Below, piece after piece: positions 35,713 to 44,206 of a DNA stretch of 64,000 bases. The notes under the pieces are model-generated. The model was not told where the DNA came from and searched no databases. It saw only the letters and a program-made list of their open reading frames with translations. The DNA is from Alphaproteobacteria bacterium (GTDB taxonomy: Bacteria > Pseudomonadota > Alphaproteobacteria > MPNO01 > UBA2964), in the NCBI GenBank assembly GCA_012103315.1, contig WLWZ01000004.1:1-64000 (forward strand), written 5' to 3'. The first letter of the stretch is position 1. The number at the start of each line of letters is the position of its first letter. A program made the position numbers and the translations under genes.

Positions 35713-36411
35713 ATGGCTGACATTACGATTTCCGGCGCGGATGGAAGCTTTGGCGCCTATATCGCAAAACCCGAGTCCGGCACTGGGCCTGGACTGGTCA
35801 TCATCCAGGAAATCTTTGGCGTAAACCAGGTGATGCGCGATCTATGCGACAGCTTCGCGGCCCAGGGCTATATCGCTGCCTGTCCTGATCTGTTCTGGCG
35901 GATTGAGCCCGGCATACAACTGACCGATAAAACCGAAGCGGAATGGAACCAGGCATTTGAATATATGAACAAGTTCCTACCCGAATTTGAAAAGGGACAA
36001 GCCGATCTCCAGACCACGGTCTCCTACCTTCGTGACCTCGACGATTGCTCCGGCAAAGTCGGCTGTGTCGGATATTGCCTCGGTGGCAGCCTCACCTACT
36101 CAATGGCCTGCTCTTCAGACGTTGACGCCGCCGTCGGTTATTATCCTGTCCAGATCGACGATTACCTGCCCTATGCCGAACATATAAAAAACCCCGCGAT
36201 GTTCCATGTCGCAGAACTTGATGGCTTCTGCCCGCCAGAGTCTCAAGCTGCCATCGCAGATGCGTTTGCCACAAACGATAACGTCAGCCTGCACACTTAC
36301 GCTGGCGTTGATCATGCATTCGCACGCATTGGCGGCGGCAATTTCGATCAAGCTGCTGCCGATCTTGCCAACGGCCGCACTGCCGAACTTTTCAAATCGG
36401 CTTTAAGCTAA
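35713..36411 (+). CDS. Dienelactone hydrolase family protein
   Basis: A 232-residue alpha/beta hydrolase. The nucleophile elbow is GYCLGG with Cys122, typical of dienelactone hydrolases rather than serine esterases. The acid-base motifs IIQEIFGVNQV, and the histidine in YAGVDHAFARIG, complete the triad. A strong ribosome site (AAGGAG, seven bases upstream) precedes the ATG. No aromatic-degradation genes are adjacent, so the true substrate is uncertain. A 70-base gap with an inverted repeat separates it from the next gene. Confidence 0.9.
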   Translation: MADITISGADGSFGAYIAKPESGTGPGLVIIQEIFGVNQVMRDLCDSFAAQGYIAACPDLFWRIEPGIQLTDKTEAEWNQAFEYMNKFLPEFEKGQADLQTTVSYLRDLDDCSGKVGCVGYCLGGSLTYSMACSSDVDAAVGYYPVQIDDYLPYAEHIKNPAMFHVAELDGFCPPESQAAIADAFATNDNVSLHTYAGVDHAFARIGGGNFDQAAADLANGRTAELFKSALS

Positions 36412-36418
36412 GTCTAAC

Positions 36419-36453
36419 GGGCGCTAACAGCAGGCTTTTGACCGTTAGCGTCC
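36419..36453 (+). repeat. Stem-loop after the hydrolase gene
   Basis: GGGCGCTAAC and GTTAGCGTCC form a ten-base stem with one mismatch and a 15-base loop. It lies 8 bases past the stop codon. There is no T-run, so it is either a pause/mRNA-end hairpin or unrelated to termination. Confidence 0.4.
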
Positions 36454-36481
36454 GGCCAACCCCCTATAGAATGATCTAAAA

Positions 36482-37456
36482 ATGACCCATGCGATCCGTA
36501 TTCACAAAGCTGGCCCTGCCTCCGCTCTAAAATGGCAGGAAGTCGAAATAGGCAAACCCAAAAAAGGCGACCTCCTGATTCGGAATACAGCCGTCGGCCT
36601 GAACTTTATCGACACTTACCATCGCAAGGGTCTCTACCCCATTCCAACGCCCTTCACGCCAGGCGTTGAGGGCGCCGGTGTAATCGAAGCCATCGGAGCA
36701 GGTGACACCAAACTGAAAGTCGGTGATCGTGTTGCTTATTGTTCCGACCCGTTGGGGTCTTATGCCGAAAGGCGGCTATTTCCAGCCGATCGGGCTATCA
36801 AAATACCGAGCGGCATTTCAGACGAACAAGCAGCATCCATGATGCTCAAGGGACTTACCGCCGCAATGCTCCTCAAGCGCATCTATAAACCAGCGAAAGG
36901 CGACAAGGTCCTGATCCACGCCGCCGCTGGAGGGGTCGGCCTTATTCTCTGTCAGTGGGCAAAGCACCTCGGAGCCACTGTTATTGGGACCGTGAGCTCG
37001 CGTAAAAAAGCCACCCTTGCCAAGGCCAACGGATGTGATCATCCGATCATCTACACTGACAAGGACTTCGTTCAGCAAGTTAAACGCCTGACAAGAGGCC
37101 AGGGTGTTCCCGTGGTTTATGATGGCGTCGGAAAAGACACTTATCCCGGATCTCTGGATTGCCTCCAGTCGCGCGGGATGTGGATCACCTTTGGCAACGC
37201 GTCTGGACCGGTGCCACCGGTGGCGCCGCTCACGCTCTTGCAAAAAGGGTCGCTGTTTATGACCCGGCCGATGTTGAACCACTATATTACGACCACCGAG
37301 GAGCTTACCTCACTAGCGCGAGAACTCTTTACTGTCGTTCGCAAGGGCGCCGTTAAAATCCAGGTAAACCAACAATATACCCTTAAGGACGCCGCGAAAG
37401 CTCACAGGGATTTAGAACAGCGAAAGACCACTGGGTCTACCATCCTCGTTCCGTAA
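36482..37456 (+). CDS. NADPH:quinone oxidoreductase (zeta-crystallin type)
   Basis: A 324-residue medium-chain dehydrogenase/reductase. The N-terminal GroES-like domain has VGLNFIDTYHRKGLYP and the zeta-crystallin-type PGVEGAGVIEAIG, and the Rossmann domain has HAAAGGVGLILCQWAKHLGATVIGTV. The zinc ligands of alcohol dehydrogenases are absent, as expected. It reduces quinones with NADPH. It converges with rho and is 28 bases from it. Length is normal. Confidence 0.92.
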   Translation: MTHAIRIHKAGPASALKWQEVEIGKPKKGDLLIRNTAVGLNFIDTYHRKGLYPIPTPFTPGVEGAGVIEAIGAGDTKLKVGDRVAYCSDPLGSYAERRLFPADRAIKIPSGISDEQAASMMLKGLTAAMLLKRIYKPAKGDKVLIHAAAGGVGLILCQWAKHLGATVIGTVSSRKKATLAKANGCDHPIIYTDKDFVQQVKRLTRGQGVPVVYDGVGKDTYPGSLDCLQSRGMWITFGNASGPVPPVAPLTLLQKGSLFMTRPMLNHYITTTEELTSLARELFTVVRKGAVKIQVNQQYTLKDAAKAHRDLEQRKTTGSTILVP

Positions 37457-37484
37457 CAATCAGGTCTAGAGAGTTCGATTAATT

Positions 37485-38741
37485 CTACTGGTTCATTGAA
37501 TCGAAGAAGTCGGCATTGTTCTTTGTCGTCTTCATCTTTTCCATGAGGAATTCCATTGCATCGACTGTCCCCATTGGATTGAGGATACGACGCAAAACCC
37601 ACATTTTGGAAAGATCGCCCTTCTCGATAAGAAGCTCTTCTTTTCGCGTCCCAGACTTGGCGATGTCCATCGACGGGAATGTACGTTTATCAGCAAGTTT
37701 CCGATCCAGGACGATTTCGCTGTTACCGGTTCCCTTAAACTCTTCGAAGATAACCTCATCCATTCGTGAGCCGGTATCAATCAGTGCTGTCGCTATAATC
37801 GAAAGGGATCTGCCATCCTCGATGTTTCGAGCGGCACCAAAGAAGCGTTTGGGGCGCTGCAGAGCGTTAGAGTCGACACCACCGGTCAGCACCTTACCTG
37901 AAGACGGCACAACGGTGTTGTAGGCCCGCGCTAGGCGCGTAATTGAATCGAGCAGAATAACAACATCGAGTCCGTGTTCAACAAGGCGTTTAGCTTTCTC
38001 AATTACCATGTCGGCAACTTGAACGTGGCGCGTCGCTGGCTCATCAAATGTCGAGCTAATAACCTCGCCATCAACAGAGCGCTGCATGTCCGTTACTTCT
38101 TCTGGACGTTCGTCAATTAGCAAGACAATCAAATATACGCCCTTGTTATTCTCGGTAATCGCGTGCGCAATTGACTGCAACATCATTGTTTTACCGGTCC
38201 GGGGTGGTGCAACAATCAGCGCCCGCTGGCCCTTACCAAGCGGTGCTGTCAGATCGACAATCCGGGTCGTCATATCTTTGGTTTTAGGATTATCGTGATC
38301 GAGAATGAATTTCTCTTCCGGATAAAGCGGCGTCAGATTATCAAAATTAATCCGGTGCCGGACTTTTTCGGGATCTTCAAAATTAATTTGGTTGACCTTA
38401 AGAAGCGCAAAATAACGTTCGCCGTCTTTTGGAGATCGAATCTCTCCCTCGACTGTGTCACCGGTCCGCAAGCTAAAGCGTCGGATTTGACTGGGCGATA
38501 CATAAATATCATCGGGCCCCGGTAGATAGTTCGCTTCTGGGGCTCTCAAAAAGCCGAAGCCGTCCTGCAAGACCTCGAGGACCCCATCCCCTGATATCAC
38601 GACATCATTTTCGGCAAGTTGCTTGAGGATCGCAAACATCATTTCCTGTTTGCGCATCGTTGACGCGTTTTCGATTTCAAGCTCTTCAGCAAAAGCTAAA
38701 AGGTCAGCGGGTGGTTTTCTCTTAAGTTCTTGTAAATTCAT
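37485..38741 (-). CDS. rho: Transcription termination factor Rho
   Basis: A 418-residue hexameric RNA helicase. The N-terminal helical part ([21 protein letters not shown]) and RNA-binding fold ([29 protein letters not shown]) precede the ATPase core with Walker [25 protein letters not shown] and the arginine-finger region. Length matches the standard form without insertions. It ends untranslated RNA and polar transcripts. A good promoter lies in its 207-base leader region after hemJ. Confidence 0.99.
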   Translation of the reverse strand: MNLQELKRKPPADLLAFAEELEIENASTMRKQEMMFAILKQLAENDVVISGDGVLEVLQDGFGFLRAPEANYLPGPDDIYVSPSQIRRFSLRTGDTVEGEIRSPKDGERYFALLKVNQINFEDPEKVRHRINFDNLTPLYPEEKFILDHDNPKTKDMTTRIVDLTAPLGKGQRALIVAPPRTGKTMMLQSIAHAITENNKGVYLIVLLIDERPEEVTDMQRSVDGEVISSTFDEPATRHVQVADMVIEKAKRLVEHGLDVVILLDSITRLARAYNTVVPSSGKVLTGGVDSNALQRPKRFFGAARNIEDGRSLSIIATALIDTGSRMDEVIFEEFKGTGNSEIVLDRKLADKRTFPSMDIAKSGTRKEELLIEKGDLSKMWVLRRILNPMGTVDAMEFLMEKMKTTKNNADFFDSMNQ

Positions 38742-38887
38742 GATTTTCGTACAGTTATGTCGTTATATATGAGGTCTTTTAGGGGAAATTACGCGATTTA
38801 AAATGACACTGGGGCAGCGATGGCCTGTTTCATTCTGTGCGATTTTGGGAATGTTGCTCGCGTTGCAAGCTAGAAAATTACGCTGCA

Positions 38888-38916
38888 TCTCTAGCGGATC
38901 ACCTGGTAGCTGTCAA
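38888..38916 (-). promoter_or_regulatory. Candidate rho promoter
   Basis: On the minus strand a perfect TTGACA is followed after 17 bases by TAGAGA (three of six matches). It would produce a leader of about 140 bases, long enough for autoregulation as known for rho elsewhere. Confidence 0.45.
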
Positions 38917-38948
38917 TCGCAGATCAACCCGCCATTTAAATGATAACG

Positions 38949-39398
38949 CTAGGCGCCGGGCTTGACGACAACCAAGATCACAATAGCAATCATCAAAACC
39001 GTCGGAACTTCGTTTGCGATGCGAAAGGTTTTGGTCGACACCGTATTTTGATCAGCCTCGAAATTCCTGCGCCAGCGTGAAAAAACACCGTGCATTCCAG
39101 CTAAGACCAAAACGAGTAAAAGTTTCACATATATCCACCAGCTAGCCCAATCGATAACGCCCGGTGTTGCTAGCAAAGCTCCGCCAAAAAGAAAACTGGC
39201 GATCATCGCCGGATTGATAATTGCCCGCAGCAAGCGCCGTTCCATAATTTTAAAAGTTTCGGATTTATCCGATCCAACTTCGGCATCGCAATGATAAATA
39301 AAGAGGCGCGGAAGATAGAGCATCCCCGCCATCCACGAGACTACAGAGATAATATGAAGCGCTTTCGTCCAAGGATATAGCAATGCAAGCCAATCCAT
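38949..39398 (-). CDS. hemJ: Protoporphyrinogen oxidase HemJ
   Basis: A 149-residue membrane protein from the ATG at 39398; the frame to 39473 adds a charged tail and overlaps hemH. Four hydrophobic segments are seen, at about 8-30, 60-80, 85-105 and 125-145. The conserved heme-ligand histidine region KALHIISVVSWMAGMLYLPRLF is at the first helix. HemJ oxidises protoporphyrinogen IX in bacteria lacking HemG and HemY. Its position next to hemH and hemE supports the call: three consecutive late heme steps. Confidence 0.92.
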   Translation of the reverse strand: MDWLALLYPWTKALHIISVVSWMAGMLYLPRLFIYHCDAEVGSDKSETFKIMERRLLRAIINPAMIASFLFGGALLATPGVIDWASWWIYVKLLLVLVLAGMHGVFSRWRRNFEADQNTVSTKTFRIANEVPTVLMIAIVILVVVKPGA

Positions 39399-39411
39399 TT
39401 CTCTACTCCCC

Positions 39412-40440
39412 TTAACCCAACGGGCAAGATACGCAGCTTTGGTCACATATCCGAGACCCTTCCGCGGAGACAACAGTATTTACGCCTATCGAATTTTTAA
39501 CCAATGCAGCCAACCCTGCAATGAAGGTATCACGATTTCCAGCTGTCGGGGTCCGAACATAAGTCGAAGCCCCACTTTTAAGAGCCAATTCACGATATTC
39601 AATATCAAGCTCCACCATCGTTTCAGAATGCTCAGAAACAAAGGCGACAGGAACAACAATGATTGCTCGACCCTCAGCAGCAAATTTAGAAATCACATGA
39701 TCAGTATAAGGCTTTAACCATTCCACAGGACCGACCCGACTCTGATAACAAATTACTGTATCCAAATCTGGGATTGCTAATTTTTCGACTATGGCATCAA
39801 CCGTCATTTCTATGTGAGATTGATAGGGATCCCCTGTCTCGACAAATTTTTTCGGAATGCCATGTGCTGAGAAAAGTACTTTCGGGTTAGCCGAAACCCC
39901 GCCAGCAGCATCGATACTAGCCTTTGTTAGCTCAGCAACCGTTTCAATAAATCCATTTTCTTTCGGATAACAACAAATCGATGTCGTTGGAATTTTAACG
40001 TCTTTTCGGTTCGCGTGAGACCTCCATACGCGCAAGAACGACTCTGTTGTCGTGGTCGAGAATTGCGGATAAAGCGGCAGTAAAACTATCTCATCCGGCT
40101 GATATGCAATTACGTCATCCAAACACTCATCTGCAAAAGGATGCCAATAGCGCATGGCCATAAAAACTTTGAAATCACCAGCCGTTTTCAAAGCCCCCTC
40201 TAGCGCATCAATCTGCGCCTGCGTCTGTTCTCGAATAGGTGAGCGTCCGCCAATCTGGGCATAAATCTCTTTTGCGATAGGGGCACGGCGCGATGATATC
40301 AGTTTCGCCAACAGCCAACGAACAGGAGCTATCTGGCGTAAAATCAGGGGGTCGTTAAAAAGATTAAATAGAAATGGCTGAACCGCCTCAGGGCTATCTG
40401 GGCCGCCAAGATTATAGACAACAACCGCTGTGCGCGACAT
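39412..40440 (-). CDS. hemH: Ferrochelatase with C-terminal cysteine cluster
   Basis: A 342-residue enzyme that inserts iron into protoporphyrin IX, the last heme step. Opening AVVVYNLGGPDSPEAVQPFL, the catalytic-histidine segment LFSAHGIPKK and VGPVEWLKPYTD are family hallmarks. The C-terminus has Cys332, Cys336 and Cys339 (CDQSCVSC). Ferrochelatases of Caulobacter and animals carry a [2Fe-2S] cluster through C-terminal cysteines; this spacing makes a cluster likely here, but that is inferred. It overlaps hemE by one base and precedes hemJ by 13. Confidence 0.97.
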   Translation of the reverse strand: MSRTAVVVYNLGGPDSPEAVQPFLFNLFNDPLILRQIAPVRWLLAKLISSRRAPIAKEIYAQIGGRSPIREQTQAQIDALEGALKTAGDFKVFMAMRYWHPFADECLDDVIAYQPDEIVLLPLYPQFSTTTTESFLRVWRSHANRKDVKIPTTSICCYPKENGFIETVAELTKASIDAAGGVSANPKVLFSAHGIPKKFVETGDPYQSHIEMTVDAIVEKLAIPDLDTVICYQSRVGPVEWLKPYTDHVISKFAAEGRAIIVVPVAFVSEHSETMVELDIEYRELALKSGASTYVRTPTAGNRDTFIAGLAALVKNSIGVNTVVSAEGSRICDQSCVSCPLG

Positions 40441-41489
40441 TAAGCGCTTGTTCCTTGCCAGTTTGAGACAATTTCACAAAGCTCAGCAACATTGTCCAAT
40501 GGCGTTGGCGGTAAAACACCATGTCCCAAATTAAAAATAAAGGGTCCGCCTGATAAAGTTTCAAGAATGCGATTGGCTTCCTCACGCATCGCATCGCCAC
40601 CTGCCAAAAGATAGATCGGATCCAAGTTTCCCTGCACAGCTACTTTTCGCTGCAAAGTTTCTTGAACCCAATCCAAGGAAACCGTTTGATCCAGGCTAAC
40701 GGCGGAAACACCTTCAATTGCTGCTACTTTTAAATATCGATAGCCAGCAAGCCGTGGAAACACAATTATTGGCACGTCTGGCAATTTTTCTTTTACGCCA
40801 GAGACAACACGCGAAATAGGGTCAACACACCATTTATCAAAAGCGGTTTCGGGAAGCATTCCAGCCCAGCTGTCAAAAATTTGCAGGGCATCTGCTCCTG
40901 CTTCTACTTGTGCGACTAAATGATTGGTAATCGAGGCAACAAGGATATCGATAAGCTGACTAAATTCCTCTGGCGCAGAAAATGCCCATCGTTTGGTATT
41001 AGCAAAATCGCGGCTGGTTCCGCCTTCGACCATATAGGTTGCAATTGTCCAAGGCGCCCCGGCGAACCCTATCAGTGTTGTTTCGTCTGAAAGCTCACTT
41101 CGTACCCGTCGAAGGGCTTCATAAACAGGGTCTAAATGCTGGGACAATTTACGCTGATCTAGCGAAGAGAGCTCTTCTACGGTCCTGATTTCTTCCAGGA
41201 CCGGGCCCACACCTTCCTTGAATGAAACAGGTTGTCCTAAAGCATCGGGAATAACGAGGATATCTGAAAATATAATTGCAGCATCGAAACCATAACGACG
41301 TATTGGCTGCAATGTAACTTCTGCCGCCAAGTCTGGTGTGTAACAGAGATCGAGAAACGTTCCGGCGCCTTTTCGAACTTCCCGATATTCTGGCAGATAT
41401 CTTCCTGCTTGGCGCATTAACCAAATGGGCGGCCTGGTGGTTGGTAAACCGTTAAGCGCGTTGATGAGTAATTTATTGGATATGGGCAC
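40440..41489 (-). CDS. hemE: Uroporphyrinogen decarboxylase
   Basis: A 349-residue enzyme that removes four carboxyl groups from uroporphyrinogen III. The opening RPPIWLMRQAGRYLPEYREVR and the GFAGAPWTIATYMVEGG loop are diagnostic. The start is the GTG at 41489. The stop and the hemH start share a base (TAATG). Lying at the left border of the predicted origin, it is the marker gene used for alphaproteobacterial oriC. Confidence 0.99.
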   Translation of the reverse strand: MPISNKLLINALNGLPTTRPPIWLMRQAGRYLPEYREVRKGAGTFLDLCYTPDLAAEVTLQPIRRYGFDAAIIFSDILVIPDALGQPVSFKEGVGPVLEEIRTVEELSSLDQRKLSQHLDPVYEALRRVRSELSDETTLIGFAGAPWTIATYMVEGGTSRDFANTKRWAFSAPEEFSQLIDILVASITNHLVAQVEAGADALQIFDSWAGMLPETAFDKWCVDPISRVVSGVKEKLPDVPIIVFPRLAGYRYLKVAAIEGVSAVSLDQTVSLDWVQETLQRKVAVQGNLDPIYLLAGGDAMREEANRILETLSGGPFIFNLGHGVLPPTPLDNVAELCEIVSNWQGTSA

Positions 41490-41606
41490 GATCAGAATTC
41501 AGGGATACACAGTTAGGTCAGTCTACCTACTACTATTATTCTATATATAAAAGAATTGTAGTTGTAGTAGTACGCTGGAAATCGGGGATTGTTTTTGATC
41601 CAAGTT

Positions 41607-41615
41607 TTATCCACC
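41607..41615 (+). promoter_or_regulatory. DnaA-box-like site 1
   Basis: TTATCCACC, one mismatch to TTATCCACA at the last base. Confidence 0.6.
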
Positions 41616-41648
41616 GCTTGGCCAATAGTTGATAGATACGGGATAGGT

Positions 41649-41657
41649 TGTGGATGA
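41649..41657 (-). promoter_or_regulatory. DnaA-box-like site 2
   Basis: TCATCCACA on the minus strand, one mismatch to the consensus at position 2. It touches a near-IHF site. Confidence 0.6.
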
Positions 41658-41742
41658 ATCAATTGATACGTATTGAGTCCTGGATAGCCGCTATAAATTT
41701 TTGTTGATTTTAATTATTGGATTGATCTGGGTAGAACAGATT

Positions 41743-41751
41743 TGTGGATAT
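41743..41751 (-). promoter_or_regulatory. DnaA-box-like site 3
   Basis: ATATCCACA on the minus strand, one mismatch at position 1, just right of the AT-rich block 41691-41726. Confidence 0.6.
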
Positions 41752-41839
41752 TCTTAGTTTTACAGCCCTGTGAATTTGATATGCACAGGATGAAGTTCTG
41801 TTTATGAAATCGGGGTGAAATCCACCCTCCCAGTGAGGC

Positions 41840-41848
41840 TGTGGACAA
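41840..41848 (-). promoter_or_regulatory. DnaA-box-like site 4
   Basis: TTGTCCACA on the minus strand, one mismatch at position 3. Confidence 0.6.
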
Positions 41849-41856
41849 GGATGGCT

Positions 41857-41865
41857 TTATCCCCA
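41857..41865 (+). promoter_or_regulatory. DnaA-box-like site 5
   Basis: TTATCCCCA, one mismatch at position 7. It is paired with site 4, eight bases apart, on the opposite strand, just upstream of ppsR. Confidence 0.55.
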
Positions 41866-41890
41866 CTATGGCGAAAGTTTGGAGAGACTT

Positions 41891-42742
41891 GTGAACAGGA
41901 CATTTCATCTACATCTAGTGTCAGATTCTACCGGGGAGACGACGCACAACTTGGCGCGTGCCTGCCTGGTTCAGTTTGAAAGTCTTGAAGTCAATACGCT
42001 TGAGCACAGTCAGATTCAAAATAAGACCCGGATGGATCGTGTTCTTGCCGCGATAGAAGAACGCCCTGGGGCCGTCATCTATACGATGGTTGATGAAAGC
42101 CTGAGCATTATTCTCGAGCAGGAATGTTCCCGTTTAAGCGTGCCGTGCATTAATGTCCTCGGCGGCATTATTTCAAAACTCGAAAATTTCTTTGGGCAAC
42201 AGATCAGAAGACAGCCAGGCCGCCAACATCAAATGGATGCCGGATATTTTGATCGGATTGAAGCGATGCAATTCGCCCTCAGCCTTGATGATGGACAAAA
42301 CGCTGAGGCGCTTAAAGAGGCAGAAATAATTCTTGTCGGTGTGTCCCGCACATCCAAAACGCCGACATCAATATATTTGGCGAACCACAGAGGTATTAAA
42401 GCAGCTAATATTCCTTTTGTTCCCGGCGTGCCGTTGCCGCCAGAACTTTTTCTCGAGGGTGTTGGGCTTGTGGTCGGCCTTACAACATCGCCAGAACGGC
42501 TTGTACAAATTCGGCGAAACAGAATGCTCCAGCTCAACGAGGATAAGGAAACGGACTATATTGATATTGAAAGGGTTCGTTCTGAGGTTTTGGATGCCCG
42601 AAAACTCTTCACAAAAATGCGCTGGCCGGTCATCGATGTCAGTCGGAAATCAATCGAAGAGTCTGCCTCTGAAATCATGGAGCATTTTGGAGCCCATAAT
42701 GAGATGCGGGCGGCTTCCAGCAACACAACCGCTAAGCAATAA
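41891..42742 (+). CDS. ppsR: Pyruvate, phosphate dikinase / PEP synthase regulatory protein
   Basis: I chose the GTG at 41891 because GGAGAG lies five bases upstream; the longer TTG reading at 41879 would start on that ribosome site. The 283-residue protein begins VNRTFHLHLVSDSTGETT and has the P-loop-like GVSRTSKTPTSIYLANHRG of the DUF299 family, a bifunctional kinase/pyrophosphorylase that inactivates and reactivates PPDK or PEP synthase by threonine phosphorylation with ADP. Which target is used here is not shown. It forms the right border of oriC and is followed by maf after 21 bases. Confidence 0.92.
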   Translation: MNRTFHLHLVSDSTGETTHNLARACLVQFESLEVNTLEHSQIQNKTRMDRVLAAIEERPGAVIYTMVDESLSIILEQECSRLSVPCINVLGGIISKLENFFGQQIRRQPGRQHQMDAGYFDRIEAMQFALSLDDGQNAEALKEAEIILVGVSRTSKTPTSIYLANHRGIKAANIPFVPGVPLPPELFLEGVGLVVGLTTSPERLVQIRRNRMLQLNEDKETDYIDIERVRSEVLDARKLFTKMRWPVIDVSRKSIEESASEIMEHFGAHNEMRAASSNTTAKQ

Positions 42743-42763
42743 AGAAACGTGAGATAAAAGATA

Positions 42764-43360
42764 ATGGAGACCGTTGTTCTCGCTTCAGGAAGTGAAACCC
42801 GCAAATCAATGCTATTGGCGGCGGGGGTTTCGTTTGAAATCCTGCCTGCCGCTATAGACGAAGAAGAGATTAAAGCTGCGTTGCTGGCCGAAGGTTCAGA
42901 TAGCGCTTTTATGGCGGAAGCGCTTGCCGAACACAAAGCGCGTGTCGTTTCACGGAAGTTACCGACCGCTCTCGTCATCGGTTCAGATCAGATTCTCGAA
43001 TGCGGCAATAACATTTACAGCAAACCGGTTGATGTGGCGGCTGCGAAAGATCAGCTGTCTGCCCTTCGCGGAAAAGACCATGAGCTTATCAGCTCTGTCG
43101 TGGTGTACCGAAACAACCAAAGACTGTGGCACCATACCGATAGAGCACTTCTTCGAATGCGTGTATTTTCAGACGAATTTCTCGATAGTTATGTGAGCGA
43201 GCTCGGCGCCGAACTATTTCAGGGCCCCGGCAGTTATCGTATCGAAGGTCAGGGGATCCAATTGTTTTCCAAGATTACCGGCGACCATTTTACGATCCTG
43301 GGTTTGCCGTTATTACCCCTTCTCGATTATCTTCGGTTGCAAGGGGCGATAGCTGAATGA
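42764..43360 (+). CDS. maf: Maf-family nucleotide pyrophosphatase
   Basis: A 198-residue protein. VVLASGSETRKSMLLAAGVSFEI, the family opening, and LVIGSDQILEC and EGQGIQLFSKITGDHFTILGLPL are present. Maf proteins hydrolyse non-canonical or modified nucleoside triphosphates (m7GTP, dTTP/UTP group). The subgroup cannot be told by eye. aroE starts inside its last codon (ATGA), so they form an operon with coaE and dnaQ. Confidence 0.93.
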   Translation: METVVLASGSETRKSMLLAAGVSFEILPAAIDEEEIKAALLAEGSDSAFMAEALAEHKARVVSRKLPTALVIGSDQILECGNNIYSKPVDVAAAKDQLSALRGKDHELISSVVVYRNNQRLWHHTDRALLRMRVFSDEFLDSYVSELGAELFQGPGSYRIEGQGIQLFSKITGDHFTILGLPLLPLLDYLRLQGAIAE

Positions 43361-44205
43361 GTATCACTGGAAATGCCAAGATCGCGGGCGTCATCGGATG
43401 GCCCGTCGGCCACTCTTTGTCGCCACGACTGCATGGTTATTGGTTGGATCATTATGGCATCGATGGCAGCTATATACCGCTTGCGGTCGAGCCTGAAAAC
43501 TTGGCTGACGCTTTATCCGCCTTGTCGAAATTAGGGATTGTCGGTGTAAATCTAACAGTCCCTCATAAAGAGGCAGCAATTGGTTTAGTCGATAAAGTTG
43601 ATGATGCCGCAGCGCGTATCGGGGCGGTAAACACGGTCGTCGTCCTGAAAGATGGTTCGCTCGAGGGACGCAACACCGATGGTTATGGTTTTATCGCATC
43701 TTTGTCGAGTAGTGCTGCTCTTCAGTCCGTCAAAGAAAAACCCGTCGTTGTGCTGGGCGCTGGCGGCGCCGCCCGCTCTATTATCGTTGCCCTTCAGGAT
43801 TACGGCGTTGGCTCAATCCGGTTGACAAACAGAACGCGGGAACGTGCGGACCAAATGCGTGAGGAAATTGGCGGAGACATTGATGTCGTGTCCTGGGATC
43901 AACGGGCGGCTGTGCTTGAGGATGCAATGCTCTTAGTTAACACCACGACCTTAGGAATGGGTGGGCAGCCAGCACTCGAACTAGACCTCGATAGCTTGCC
44001 GACGGAGGCTATCGTTAATGATATAGTTTACAGCCCGCTTAAAACGGACCTCTTAGCGAAAGCCGCGGAACGTGGAAACCCAACGGTTGATGGTGTGGGC
44101 ATGCTGTTGCATCAAGCTCGCCCAGGTTTCGCCGCATGGTTTGGGCGTGAGCCAGAGGTAACCGACGCGCTACAGGCCCATGTCTTGAATCGGAGCGGTT
44201 TCTAA
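43357..44205 (+). CDS. aroE: Shikimate dehydrogenase
   Basis: A 282-residue NADP-dependent enzyme of the shikimate pathway. AGVIGWPVGHSLSPRLHGYWL binds shikimate, VNLTVPHKEAA holds the catalytic lysine, and VVLGAGGAARSIIVAL is the NADP loop. NTTTLGMGG follows. It is coupled to maf upstream (ATGA) and ends one base before the coaE start. Length is normal. Confidence 0.97.
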   Translation: MSITGNAKIAGVIGWPVGHSLSPRLHGYWLDHYGIDGSYIPLAVEPENLADALSALSKLGIVGVNLTVPHKEAAIGLVDKVDDAAARIGAVNTVVVLKDGSLEGRNTDGYGFIASLSSSAALQSVKEKPVVVLGAGGAARSIIVALQDYGVGSIRLTNRTRERADQMREEIGGDIDVVSWDQRAAVLEDAMLLVNTTTLGMGGQPALELDLDSLPTEAIVNDIVYSPLKTDLLAKAAERGNPTVDGVGMLLHQARPGFAAWFGREPEVTDALQAHVLNRSGF

Positions 44206-44206
44206 A

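Larger units (their letters stand above)
41490..41890. other. oriC: Predicted chromosomal replication origin (oriC)
   Basis: The gap between hemE and the ppsR gene is the position of oriC in Caulobacter crescentus, where the right neighbour is the same family (RP001 homologue). Here 400 bases are non-coding, AT-rich in two parts (41536-41560 and 41691-41726, candidates for unwinding), and contain five 9-mers that match the DnaA box TTATCCACA at eight of nine positions, listed individually. A near-IHF site lies at 41656-41668 (12 of 13 matches on the minus strand). The gene polarity diverges at this point. I did not find a TTAA-N7-TTAA CtrA site. Experimental or skew data would confirm it. Confidence 0.88.

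Noticed and set aside
41490..41890. CtrA sites (TTAA-N7-TTAA) in the origin
   Set aside because: Looked for because they occur in Caulobacter oriC; only single TTAA elements were found.
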